This document shows positions 17,756-25,242 of a DNA stretch of 64,000 nucleotides, piece by piece. The DNA lies in NCBI GenBank assembly GCA_963801065.1, contig CAWDDG010000007.1:248001-312000 (forward strand). The letters run 5' to 3'. The translations under genes were made by a program, and so were the position numbers. The DNA is from CAWDDG01 sp963801065. Its GTDB lineage: Bacteria; Actinomycetota; Actinomycetes; Jiangellales; Jiangellaceae. Each line of letters starts with the position of its first letter. Positions within the stretch are counted from its first letter, which is position 1. Below the pieces are notes generated by a model. That model was not told the origin of the DNA, did not search any database, and saw only the letters and a program-made list of their open reading frames with translations.

Positions 17756-18343
17756 TCAGTTGCTCACGTCTGAGAAGTAGCGGTCCCGCAGTCGCCCCCA
17801 TCCGCGCCGGATGCGCTTGAGCAGCCAGACCGCGAGCCCGAGCCCCACCGCGAGCAGGACGAGGGCGATGGCCGCGGCGAGCCAGGGGTGGTCGACCGCG
17901 ATCAGCAGAACGCTGACCAGCGAGATGTCCTCCGCGGCGCTGACGCCGATGTTGGATGCCGGCTCGGGGGAGGTGTTGACCGCCAGGCGCAGGCCGGCTT
18001 TCGCGGCGTGCGAGAGCAGCGCAAGGCCGCCGGACAGGCTGGCGATCAGTGCCTGCTCGAGCGTGGATGCGTCGCCCGCGATCAGCAGGCCGAGCACACC
18101 GGCGACGATCGGCCGGACCACCGTATGCACGGAGTCCCACAGACTGTCGATGAACTGCACCTTGTCGGCCACGAACTCGATGGCGGCGAGGATGCCGACC
18201 AGGATCAGGACGTCGGTACGTTGCAGCGCTTCGGGGGTCTCGGCCCAGCCCGCACGACCCACCAGGCCGAAGATGAGAACCGTGGCGTACGCGCTGATGC
18301 CCGAAGCCCAACCGCCCGATATCGCATAGGCGATCGACTCCAC
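17756..18343 (-). CDS. DUF4126 integral membrane protein
   Basis: About 195 residues from GTG 18343, chosen for the GGGAGGAC six bases upstream. Several hydrophobic helices include A-T-V-L-I-F-G-L-V-G-R-A, I-L-V-G-I-L-A-A-I-E-F-V-A-D-K and a C-terminal V-L-L-A-V-G-L-G-L-A-V-W-L-L helix with a basic tail. The E-F-V-A-D-K-V block is typical of DUF4126. No function is known. It is divergent from the LexA-controlled DUF6504 gene. Confidence 0.75.
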   Translation of the reverse strand: MESIAYAISGGWASGISAYATVLIFGLVGRAGWAETPEALQRTDVLILVGILAAIEFVADKVQFIDSLWDSVHTVVRPIVAGVLGLLIAGDASTLEQALIASLSGGLALLSHAAKAGLRLAVNTSPEPASNIGVSAAEDISLVSVLLIAVDHPWLAAAIALVLLAVGLGLAVWLLKRIRRGWGRLRDRYFSDVSN

Positions 18344-18443
18344 GGCGTCCTCCCATGGCGCGACCGTTCCCCGTGGCTCGGTCGCGTGCCCGAATGTACC
18401 GGTGAACGCGGCTCGTGCGAGTCGGCCGAGCCGGTCGGTGCCG

Positions 18444-18474
18444 TTGACGCGGGGTCGGAGGTGAGGTGTACTGT
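18444..18474 (+). promoter_or_regulatory. Promoter of the DUF6504-HEPN pair
   Basis: A -35-like TTGACG at 18444-18449 and a -10 TACTGT at 18469-18474 are separated by 19 bases. The predicted transcription start falls around 18481, at the edge of the LexA box. Confidence 0.6.
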
Positions 18475-18483
18475 ACGAGGTGT

Positions 18484-18499
18484 TCGAACATGTGTTCGA
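18484..18499. promoter_or_regulatory. LexA (SOS) box, perfect palindrome
   Basis: TCGAACATGTGTTCGA matches the Gram-positive/actinobacterial LexA consensus (CGAAC-N4-GTTCG) with perfect 7-base half sites. It sits in a longer imperfect palindrome (AGGTGTTCGAACA...GTTCGAACACCT) at 18478-18505. Its position immediately after the -10 box is ideal for repression. It implies DNA-damage induction of the downstream pair. Confidence 0.9.
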
Positions 18500-18608
18500 A
18501 CACCTCGGGCTCGGATCACCCGGAGCCCGAGCGGCGGGTCTCCCGCCGGGCGCGGTCCTCGACCCCCGCACCCGGCGGGTCCCGAGACGGGCCCAAGGGG
18601 AGGCGGTC

Positions 18609-18995
18609 ATGGCAGAGCGAGACGGCGCATCCGGCGGTGGTGAGCCGGTCGAGGTGCGCCGGAGCTTCGACGGCGATCCCGAACAGTTCCTGTGGCGGGG
18701 GCGCCTGTTCGTCGTGCGCACAGTGCTGGACCAGTGGGTCGAGTCCGGAACCTGGTGCCTTTCGCCGGTCGCTGCCGGCGGGCCCGGCACGGTCCGTGAC
18801 CACGACGGGTCCACACAGAGCCGGGTTCTGGCGCTGCTCGACTCCGACCAGGCACTCGTGGCACTGGGTGAGCAGCGTGAGTCCTGGCTGATCGAGGCAT
18901 CGACCGGCCGGCACGCTGCTCCCGGCGTCTACGAGCTCTCGCTCGATCCGCTGAGCGGGCAGTGGGCCCTCGCGGGCGGTCGGGTGTCGGGATGA
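18609..18995 (+). CDS. DUF6504-family protein, predicted SOS gene
   Basis: 128 residues from ATG 18609, with AAGGGGAGG upstream. The core V-E-V-R-R-S-F-D-G-D-P-E-Q-F-L-W-R-G-R-L-F-V-V-R and the later Y-E-L-S-L-D-P-L-S-G-Q-W are the small beta-rich signature of this actinobacterial family. In relatives, as I recall, such genes neighbour DNA-repair or mutagenesis genes; the biochemical role is not known. It overlaps the next gene by 4 bases (ATGA), so the two are translationally coupled under the LexA-regulated promoter. The leader is about 125 bases, unlike the leaderless neighbours. Confidence 0.75.
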   Translation: MAERDGASGGGEPVEVRRSFDGDPEQFLWRGRLFVVRTVLDQWVESGTWCLSPVAAGGPGTVRDHDGSTQSRVLALLDSDQALVALGEQRESWLIEASTGRHAAPGVYELSLDPLSGQWALAGGRVSG

Positions 18996-19468
18996 GGCGG
19001 GCGATGGCCGAGCCGCGAATTCCCAGGCCACGGTCCGGACACGCAGTCCTCGACCTGCTGAACCAGTCCAGGGCGTGCCTTGCCGAGGCGGCGTCGACCA
19101 CCACGGCCTGCGAGCGCTACGCCGCCGCGCACCTCGCAGCGCTGCGTGCGGGCGCGGCGGTACTGGCGGCCCGGGCTCGTGCCGACGGCGCTGGAGGCCG
19201 GGCTGGCCGCGGCCGGGCCAGAGGGCCTCGCAACGTCTGGACCGTCCTGGCGGTAGTCGCTCCCGAGCTCGGGGAGTGGGCCGGCTTCTTCGCAGCTGGC
19301 GCAGGCAAGCGGGCCGCAGCCGAAGCCGGCCTCCCCGGAGCTGCGACGGCACGCGAGGCCGACGACCTTCTTCGCGAAGCCGACGCCTTCCTGGGCCTGG
19401 TCTGCGCGGTGCTCGGGCTGCCCCATCAGGAACCGTTAGCCGACGTCGCCACCGGCCTCGCCGGGTGA
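18992..19468 (+). CDS. SAV_6107-type HEPN-domain protein
   Basis: 158 residues from ATG 18992. It is all-helical: A-V-L-D-L-L-N-Q-S-R-A-C-L-A-E-A, C-E-R-Y-A-A-A-H-L-A-A-L-R-A-G-A-A-V-L and a last long helix with E-A-D-D-L-L-R-E-A-D-A-F-L. This is the pattern of the actinobacterial HEPN_SAV_6107 family. HEPN domains are often RNases or RNA-binding modules, but the R-x4-H catalytic motif is not obvious here. Coupling to DUF6504 and the LexA box points to a damage response. Family confidence is good; the mechanism is unknown. Confidence 0.75.
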   Translation: MRRAMAEPRIPRPRSGHAVLDLLNQSRACLAEAASTTTACERYAAAHLAALRAGAAVLAARARADGAGGRAGRGRARGPRNVWTVLAVVAPELGEWAGFFAAGAGKRAAAEAGLPGAATAREADDLLREADAFLGLVCAVLGLPHQEPLADVATGLAG

Positions 19469-19585
19469 AGTGTTCTCGGGCCGTCCATCCGGCGGCGGCA
19501 TGGTCAGAGGTGGAGGGATGCTGCGAGGCCGTCCCGGTGTTGTCATGGAGGTACCACGAAACCTACGACGCAGGAGCGCTCCAAA

Positions 19586-20506
19586 ATGCTCGACCCCAAG
19601 GGCCTTTACGAGCTGGTCGACAATCTCCCTGAGATGGATCGCCCGGTACTCGTGCACTCGCTCTACGGATTCATGGACGCCGGCAGCGCGGGCAAGGGTC
19701 TGGTCGACCACCTGCTGTCGACGCTCGACCACCGCGTGGTCGCGCGCTTCGATTCCGATCTGCTCGTCGACTATCGCGCCCGCCGTCCCGAGATGCTCTT
19801 CGTCGAGGACCACTTCGAGCAGTACGCAGCTCCCGAGCTCGCTCTACGGCTGGTTCACGACGCCGCCGGGTCTTCATTCCTGCTTCTGACCGGACCCGAG
19901 CCCGACGTGCAGTGGGAGCGGTTCGCTGCGGCCGTCACGGGCCTGATCGAGCGGCTCGGAGTGCGCCTGACCATCGGCGTGCACGGCATTCCGATGGCGG
20001 TTCCGCACACGCGGCCGCTCGGGGTCACCGCGCACGCGACCCGGCGCGAGCTGGTCACCGTCGTCAACCCCTGGCGCGGCGAGATCCGGGTGCCCTCGAG
20101 CGCCGCCTCGCTTCTAGAGCTGCGCCTGGGAGAGGCCGGCCACGACGCCTTGGGCTTCGTCGCACACGTCCCGCACTATCTCGCCGAGGCAGACTACCCG
20201 GACGCATCGCTGGCGCTCCTGCGGTCGATCGCTGCAGCCACCGGGCTCGCCCTCCCGTCCGACGCGCTGTCCGAGGCCGCCGGCGAGACCCGCAAGCTGG
20301 TGCAGGAGCAGGTCGACAAGTCTGACGAGGTCGGTCGGGTCGTCAGAGCGCTGGAGAGTCAGTACGACGCCTATGTGGGCGGGACAAGCCGCGGCAGCCT
20401 GCTCGCCGACCGCGGGGCCGTGCCGAGCGCCGACGAGATCGGCGCCGAGTTCGAAAGGTTCCTGGCCGACCTGGACGACGGTGGCGCGGACAAGGGACCA
20501 CACTAA
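19586..20506 (+). CDS. PAC2-family protein (proteasome-assembly-chaperone-like)
   Basis: 306 residues, with GCAGGAG before ATG 19586. The N-terminal L-V-H-S-L-Y-G-F-M-D-A-G-S-A-G-K, the central G-V-H-G-I-P-M-A-V-P-H-T-R-P and the late Y-D-A-Y-V segment are the actinobacterial PAC2 signature. Eukaryotic and archaeal relatives assist proteasome assembly. Actinobacterial members are widespread and essentially uncharacterised. The predicted protein is soluble, with no signal peptide. A 110-base gap with a small hairpin (20522-20535) separates it from the convergent arfB gene. Confidence 0.85.
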   Translation: MLDPKGLYELVDNLPEMDRPVLVHSLYGFMDAGSAGKGLVDHLLSTLDHRVVARFDSDLLVDYRARRPEMLFVEDHFEQYAAPELALRLVHDAAGSSFLLLTGPEPDVQWERFAAAVTGLIERLGVRLTIGVHGIPMAVPHTRPLGVTAHATRRELVTVVNPWRGEIRVPSSAASLLELRLGEAGHDALGFVAHVPHYLAEADYPDASLALLRSIAAATGLALPSDALSEAAGETRKLVQEQVDKSDEVGRVVRALESQYDAYVGGTSRGSLLADRGAVPSADEIGAEFERFLADLDDGGADKGPH

Positions 20507-20616
20507 CTCCGGCTGGGCTATCGACCTGAAGGTCGCGACGCCCCTTTCCACCCATCCGCGCGCCGGAGCCGATCCGGGAGCCACCGGGCATGTCAGGCCG
20601 CCGCGCCCCGACGGGA

Positions 20617-21039
20617 TCAGTCGCCGTCGGAGCGACGCATCCGCTTCACCTCAGATCGACGCCGCTTCTGAGCGATCCTCCGCTCCACGGCCGCCTTCGT
20701 CGGCCGCGTATGACGGCGCGGTCGTGGCGGGGGCGCGGTCGCTTCGGTCAGAACCTCAACGAGTCGGCGCTCGGCGGCCTCGCGATTCCGCAACTGCGAC
20801 CGATGCTCCGACGCGACGATCGTGAGAATGCCGTCCACGAGGCGCCCGGCGAGACGCTCCAGCGCCCGCGCTCGCAGGGTCGGCCCGAATGCTGAGGACT
20901 TTGCGAGGTCGAAGACCAACTCGACTCGCGAATCCGTTGTATTCACCCCCTGCCCGCCAGGTCCTGACGAGCGCGAGAACCGCCAGACCAACTCGGACTC
21001 AGGGATGACGGCGGAGCGAACTCGAAGCGGACCCGGCAC
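20617..21039 (-). CDS. arfB: Alternative ribosome-rescue factor ArfB (peptidyl-tRNA hydrolase)
   Basis: 140 residues, the usual ArfB length. S-S-G-P-G-G-Q-G-V-N carries the catalytic GGQ loop near residue 30. The basic C-terminal tail (P-R-R-H-T-R-P-T-K, then R-R-I-A-Q-K-R-R-R-S-E-V-K-R) inserts into the empty mRNA channel. It releases peptides from stalled ribosomes without a stop codon. The codon-recognition domains of RF1/RF2 are absent, which rules out a classical release factor. Confidence 0.92.
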   Translation of the reverse strand: MPGPLRVRSAVIPESELVWRFSRSSGPGGQGVNTTDSRVELVFDLAKSSAFGPTLRARALERLAGRLVDGILTIVASEHRSQLRNREAAERRLVEVLTEATAPPPRPRRHTRPTKAAVERRIAQKRRRSEVKRMRRSDGD

Positions 21040-21151
21040 GGGACAAGGATGCTCCCCCTATCGAACACGGCCTGAGCACCATTGCGCCCGATAGCCCGAC
21101 CCTGGAGTCGGCCCCGGGGTACTCTGCCGCGCTGTGGCGACACCCTCCGGA

Positions 21152-21157
21152 TAATCT
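21152..21157 (+). promoter_or_regulatory. -10 hexamer (TAATCT), leaderless DUF3817 promoter
   Basis: TAATCT ends 6 bases before GTG 21164. Confidence 0.6.
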
Positions 21158-21163
21158 CGCAGG

Positions 21164-21481
21164 GTGAATCCACGCACGCTGACTCTCTACCGGATCCTGG
21201 CCTACACCACGGGTGTCGTGCTGCTGGTCTTCACCTTGGAGATCATCTTGAAGTACGGCTTCGAGGTCGAGGGGTTCGAGTTCGTCGCGATCGTGCACGG
21301 CTGGATCTACATGCTCTACTTCATCGTCACCGTGTACATGGCGATCCAGCTCCGCTGGACGTGGCGGTGGACGGTGCCGGTGGTCCTCGCCGGCACGGTC
21401 CCGTTCGGGTCGTTCGTCGCCGAGCGCAAGGTCGTGGCCAAGGTCCGGGCGGAGCACCCCGAACTGGCTATGCGTTCGTGA
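21164..21481 (+). CDS. DUF3817 integral membrane protein
   Basis: 105 residues with about three hydrophobic helices. Y-R-I-L-A-Y-T-T-G-V and V-L-L-V-F-T-L-E-I-I-L-K lead into H-G-W-I-Y-M-L-Y-F, the hallmark of the DUF3817 family. Function unknown. Its last 14 bases overlap the convergent SURF1 gene. Confidence 0.85.
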   Translation: MNPRTLTLYRILAYTTGVVLLVFTLEIILKYGFEVEGFEFVAIVHGWIYMLYFIVTVYMAIQLRWTWRWTVPVVLAGTVPFGSFVAERKVVAKVRAEHPELAMRS

Positions 21482-22244
21482 CCTCGCGGGCTACCTCCGC
21501 CGGTGGCTCGGCTCGTCGTCGACGGCGGGCGGAGCGTACGAACGAGGCCCAGAAGATCAGCGCGGCGGCAGCGAAGATCCACCATTGCGCCCAGTAGGAC
21601 AGGTTCTGCCACGGGTTGACGTCGCGGATGGGCTCCACGACGCCGAGATCGATCTGCTCGGGCGGGGTCGTACCGGACGGTTCCTCGTCGTCCACCAGCA
21701 GGTACCCCGCGTAGAGACTCTGCTCGGCCAGGCCGGTCGCCTCGGACACCGGTCGGGGGGCGACGAATCCAACCTGGCCGGCGGGGAGGACGGCGCCCGG
21801 TGCGGCAGCGTCGGTAGCCGACTCAGGTGGAAGCAGGTGCCCGGTAGCCGTGACGGTCCCGTCCGGCGGGCGGGTGCCGGGGTCGTCCGGCTCGTCGACC
21901 CAACCACGCAGGACGACGAGTACGGCCCCGTTCGACATCTGCAGCAGCGCGACCGTGTAGGAGCCCAGGACGCTCTGGTGTACCCGTGCTGGAACGAGCA
22001 GGGACTCGTCGGCGAGGTACGTACCGGTGGCGACCACAGCTCGCTCCGTCGCGGCGCCGAGCTCTCGGCCCGGGGCGGCGAGCTCGGCAATCGGCACCGC
22101 GGGCCGGTCGCGCAGCTCCTGGCGCGCCTCGCTGTCGCGGTAGACGCCGAGCTGCCACCAGCCGAGGGCCACGAAACCCACGACGATCGCCGCGGTGACC
22201 AGGTGGAGCAGGATCCACCGCGGTGTGAGCAGGAACCGGACCAC
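21468..22244 (-). CDS. SURF1-family cytochrome-oxidase assembly protein
   Basis: 258 residues. An N-terminal helix (L-V-T-A-A-I-V-V-G-F-V-A-L-G) is followed by G-W-W-Q-L-G-V-Y-R-D, the SURF1 signature. A large external domain follows (V-L-R-G-W-V-D-E-P is the conserved middle), then a C-terminal helix (W-W-I-F-A-A-A-A-L-I-F-W-A) preceded by N-P-W-Q-N-L-S-Y-W. SURF1 proteins help insert heme into aa3-type oxidases. Oxidase genes are not in the window. Minus-strand TATAAC lies 8 bases before GTG 22244, again suggesting little or no leader. Confidence 0.88.
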   Translation of the reverse strand: MVRFLLTPRWILLHLVTAAIVVGFVALGWWQLGVYRDSEARQELRDRPAVPIAELAAPGRELGAATERAVVATGTYLADESLLVPARVHQSVLGSYTVALLQMSNGAVLVVLRGWVDEPDDPGTRPPDGTVTATGHLLPPESATDAAAPGAVLPAGQVGFVAPRPVSEATGLAEQSLYAGYLLVDDEEPSGTTPPEQIDLGVVEPIRDVNPWQNLSYWAQWWIFAAAALIFWASFVRSARRRRRAEPPAEVAREVTNA

Positions 22245-22294
22245 GAGTCGAGGTTATAGAGTCGACCGGTCGCACCACCGCGAGGAGGCCGGCT

Positions 22295-22663
22295 GTGGGC
22301 CGAGTTGGACGCACTGCTGCGTTCGCGGCGCTCTGGCGCTACGCACGTGGCGCGAGGCGGCCGGGTACACCAGGGTTGATGGCCCGGATCTCTGCTCTAC
22401 CAGGCCTTGTCGGGGCGGTGCTGTCCGGGCGCTGGAAGGGCGTGGGCCGGGGGCGGCTGGCGTTGATGGGCGTTGCCGTCCTCTACGTGCTCTCGCCCGT
22501 CGACGTGGTCCCTGAGGGGCTCTTTCTCGCCGTCGGCCTGGTCGATGACGCTGTCATCCTGGGCTGGCTCGCCGGTAGTGTTCTCGATGCCACCGAGAGG
22601 TTCATCGCGTGGGAGCGGGGGCAGACGCAGATCGTCGACGGCCGGATCGTCGCCAACGACTGA
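22295..22663 (+). CDS. DUF1232 (YkvA-like) small membrane protein
   Basis: 122 residues from GTG 22295, with GAGGAGG upstream. The block L-Y-V-L-S-P-V-D-V-V-P-E-G-L-F-L-A-V-G-L, followed by D-D-A-V-I-L-G-W-L, is the DUF1232 core: a helical hairpin with the invariant S-P-x-D-x-x-P. Function unknown. A basic N-terminal extension may be cytoplasmic. Confidence 0.85.
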   Translation: MGRVGRTAAFAALWRYARGARRPGTPGLMARISALPGLVGAVLSGRWKGVGRGRLALMGVAVLYVLSPVDVVPEGLFLAVGLVDDAVILGWLAGSVLDATERFIAWERGQTQIVDGRIVAND

Positions 22664-22765
22664 TCGCGCAGTCCGCCATGATCGCGCGGTTGCGAGACCG
22701 ATGCTCCTCCCGGAGGTTGATACACGGGGGTCTGTGTGCGTTCGTACGATGGAGAGACGAGAGCG

Positions 22766-23524
22766 ATGACTCGACCCCACCCACTGACCGCGATGTCCGA
22801 GCGGCGGTGGGCGCAGGCCTGGGAGGATCAGCAGCGTGTCGTCGACGGGCTGCGTAGCGGCCGCGGGTCCTGGCTTCCCAACGTCGTCGAGCCACGGCAG
22901 TGGGGAGCGTTGCGGTGGACGTCGGGCCGGCCCGCACACGCCGCGTCGACCGGCCAAGCGGTGGCCGAGTCGTTCGCGGTGCTGCGACCCGACGCCACCG
23001 ACCGGCGTGTACGCAGCGCGGTCATCGACGCGCTGACTGATCAGCCGCCCGTGACCCGGATCGCGGGCATCGGAATCGGCGAGCCTCGGCTGCGTACGGG
23101 AACGTTGGGCGCGGTCGGTTTGGCCGTCGTCGCCGCAATCGTGGCGGCCCTGGCCGGGGCTGGTTGGATCGCGGTGCTGGCCGCTGCGGTGTTCGGCGCC
23201 GTCGCCGGCGGTTTCGCTGGTGGCAGCGTCGCCGACTACCAGGTCGCGAAGAGCCGCTCGAGGATCTTGTCGGATTCCCGGCAGGTGCGGGTGATCACTG
23301 GCCGCTTCGCTCCGCCGGCCTGGACCAGGCTGGTCATGGCCACGAGTCAGGTCGAGGAGCTATCTGCCGCGGATTCCGATCTTGAGAGCGACGAGCAGGC
23401 TCGCGGAGCCGTCCAGGCAGCGCTGTGGGAGGCGGCCGGCTTGTTGCTGGGTTCGTCGGACCACACGGGCGTCGAGGTGCTCGCCGAGGGGATGGAACGG
23501 TTGGCCGACGCCAGGCGGCGATAG
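22766..23524 (+). CDS. Conserved membrane protein of unknown function
   Basis: About 252 residues from ATG 22766. The start is chosen because TACGAT (22745-22750) looks like a -10 box and GGAGAG lies in the short leader. The N-terminal ~100 residues are soluble (E-R-R-W-A-Q-A-W-E-D-Q). A hairpin of two Ala/Gly/Val-rich helices, L-A-V-V-A-A-I-V-A-A-L-A-G-A-G and V-L-A-A-A-V-F-G-A-V-A-G-G, lies at about 115-155, followed by a soluble C-terminus. No family is recognised. It converges on the ligase gene with a 4-base gap. Confidence 0.7.
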   Translation: MTRPHPLTAMSERRWAQAWEDQQRVVDGLRSGRGSWLPNVVEPRQWGALRWTSGRPAHAASTGQAVAESFAVLRPDATDRRVRSAVIDALTDQPPVTRIAGIGIGEPRLRTGTLGAVGLAVVAAIVAALAGAGWIAVLAAAVFGAVAGGFAGGSVADYQVAKSRSRILSDSRQVRVITGRFAPPAWTRLVMATSQVEELSAADSDLESDEQARGAVQAALWEAAGLLLGSSDHTGVEVLAEGMERLADARRR

Positions 23525-23528
23525 GCAC

Positions 23529-25079
23529 TCAGGGGCCACGCCCTTCGTGGATCGCCCGCACCGAGCCGATCGTGTCGGCGTCGGCGGCGGACTTGTCCGG
23601 ACGGTGGTGCAGCACCCTGGCGAACCGCAGGGCCATCCCGGCCGGGTAGCGCGGCGACTGCTGTACGCCGTCGAACGCGACCTCTACGACGAGCTCAGGC
23701 CGAACCTCGACGACCCACCCGTCTCTGGGACCATCAGCGAGCTCGAGCAGCATCTCTGTCTGCCACGCCAGCATCGCGTCGGTCAGCCCCTTGAACGTCT
23801 TGCCGAGCATGACGAAGCCACCGGGTGGCCCGTACTCGCCATCGGGATCGCGGGCTCCGAGGTGCAGGTTGGACAGCCGCCCCTGGCGGCGCCCATGCCC
23901 CCACTCGACCGCCAGAACGACGAGGTCCAGCGTGTGTCGCGGCTTGACCTTGACCCAGCCTGCGCCGCGTCGGCCCGCGTCGTACGGCGCGGCCAACGAC
24001 TTCACGACGACACCCTCGTGACCGTGCGCGAGAGCGTCGGCGGAGAACGCCTGCGCCGCTTCGGCGTCGTCGGTGACCAACCGGGGCACGCGCAGGTGCT
24101 CCGGCACGACCCGCGCCAGGGCCGCCCACCGCTGCTCGCCGGGCGCGCCGACCAGGTCCTCACCATCGAGTTGGAGGCAGTCGAAGAGGTAGAGCGACAA
24201 CGGGATGCTCGCGCGCGCGGCCTGGACGTCGAGCCGGCGACCGACCCGGGACGCCGTCTGCTGGAAGGGCAGCGGCCGCCCGTCGGAACCCAGCGCGATC
24301 GCCTCACCGTCGAGGACGACCGACCTGACCGGCAACGCGAGGATGTCCTCGACCAGCTCGGGCACGCGCTGGGTGACGTCGTCGAGAGTGCGCGTGAACA
24401 CGGCGACCCGCGTGCCCTCGCGGTGGACCTGAACCCGGATTCCGTCGAGCTTCCACTCCACGGCCGCCGGGCCGGTGCGGTCGAGGGCCTCGGCGATGGC
24501 CGGCGCGCTCTGGGCGAGCATCGGTCGCACCGGCGAGCCGACGACCAGTTGGAAACGGGCCAGCCCGGCGACGCCCGACGCGAGCACGGCCTCGGCCACC
24601 GGGGTAAGCGTTCCGGCGACCGTCACCGCCCGGCGGACATCGGCCGCGGGCACCTCGGAGGCGGCGGCGACCGCCTCGGTGAGGACACCGTCGAGGGCGC
24701 CCTGCCGGAGCTCCCCGCTGACCAGGCCCGCGAGCAGCCGTTGCTCGGCGCTCGTGGCCCTGGCCATGAGCGCCTGCAGTCGGGAACGGCGGGCCGTCGT
24801 CGAGCCCGGGCCCGAGGCAGCAGCGATCTCGGCGAACACGGCGTCGACCTCGGCCAGCTCCAAGGTCGGGACGTCGGCTGGCGCCGGCGTGATGCGCAGC
24901 GCCGCATAGCCGAGGCCGGTGCGGCGTTGCCGCAGCTCGCCGGAGAGGTAGGCGACGACGATCGGGACCTCCGCCGGCTCGGCTCGGCTCAGGCAGTCGG
25001 CCAGCAGCCTGGTCTTGGCCAGCCGCGCAGGCGTGGCGGCGACGGCCGCCGACGTCCGCGCCACCTCGTCAAGCAACAC
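23529..25079 (-). CDS. ligB: ATP-dependent DNA ligase (LigB-like)
   Basis: About 516 residues from GTG 25079, preferred because the longest open frame starts inside the palindromic repeat and mycobacterial LigB is of similar length. Residues 1-190 form the helical DNA-binding domain. The adenylation motif is E-W-K-L-D-G-I-R (catalytic lysine), followed by V-V-L-D-G-E-A-I, L-F-D-C-L-Q-L-D-G, H-E-G-V-V-V-K-S and W-V-K-V-K-P (motifs III-V), then an OB fold. It seals nicks with ATP. No Ku, LigD polymerase or nuclease domain is nearby, so it is not an obvious end-joining ligase. Confidence 0.92.
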   Translation of the reverse strand: MLLDEVARTSAAVAATPARLAKTRLLADCLSRAEPAEVPIVVAYLSGELRQRRTGLGYAALRITPAPADVPTLELAEVDAVFAEIAAASGPGSTTARRSRLQALMARATSAEQRLLAGLVSGELRQGALDGVLTEAVAAASEVPAADVRRAVTVAGTLTPVAEAVLASGVAGLARFQLVVGSPVRPMLAQSAPAIAEALDRTGPAAVEWKLDGIRVQVHREGTRVAVFTRTLDDVTQRVPELVEDILALPVRSVVLDGEAIALGSDGRPLPFQQTASRVGRRLDVQAARASIPLSLYLFDCLQLDGEDLVGAPGEQRWAALARVVPEHLRVPRLVTDDAEAAQAFSADALAHGHEGVVVKSLAAPYDAGRRGAGWVKVKPRHTLDLVVLAVEWGHGRRQGRLSNLHLGARDPDGEYGPPGGFVMLGKTFKGLTDAMLAWQTEMLLELADGPRDGWVVEVRPELVVEVAFDGVQQSPRYPAGMALRFARVLHHRPDKSAADADTIGSVRAIHEGRGP

Positions 25080-25126
25080 GCCAGCAAGTCTGCCCTGCTG
25101 CACCGACAGCCAGCCGCATGTCAATT

Positions 25127-25206
25127 GATCACGTTAAGTGGGCGTCTTGGGCCGTTACCAGGTGCCGAGACCTGGTAACGGACCCACAGGCCCACTTAAC
25201 GTGATC
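25127..25206. repeat. 80-bp palindromic dispersed repeat, copy 2 (inverted relative to copy 1)
   Basis: The reverse complement matches 1444-1523 at 79 of 80 positions. The outer arms extend here to 23 bases (25121-25143 with 25190-25212). The inner 12-base stem closes on GCCGAG, the complement of the loop in copy 1. AATT flanks both ends. It lies upstream of ligB and downstream of the pepD gene, so it is not confined to convergent-gene gaps. Confidence 0.9.
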
Positions 25207-25242
25207 AATTGACGGAGCGCCGTGGGCGACGCGGCGGTCGGC

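Noticed and set aside
18480..18608. Longer start for the DUF6504 gene at 18480
   Set aside because: That start lies within the LexA box and at the predicted transcription start. ATG 18609 has a strong ribosome-binding site and matches the family N-terminus.
25080..25124. Ligase start at 25124
   Set aside because: The extension would begin 4 bases inside the palindromic repeat. GTG 25079 aligns with the usual V-L-L-x-E-V start of LigB.
23382..25178. 598-residue open frame on the plus strand
   Set aside because: Antisense of the DNA ligase, whose catalytic motifs are intact on the other strand.
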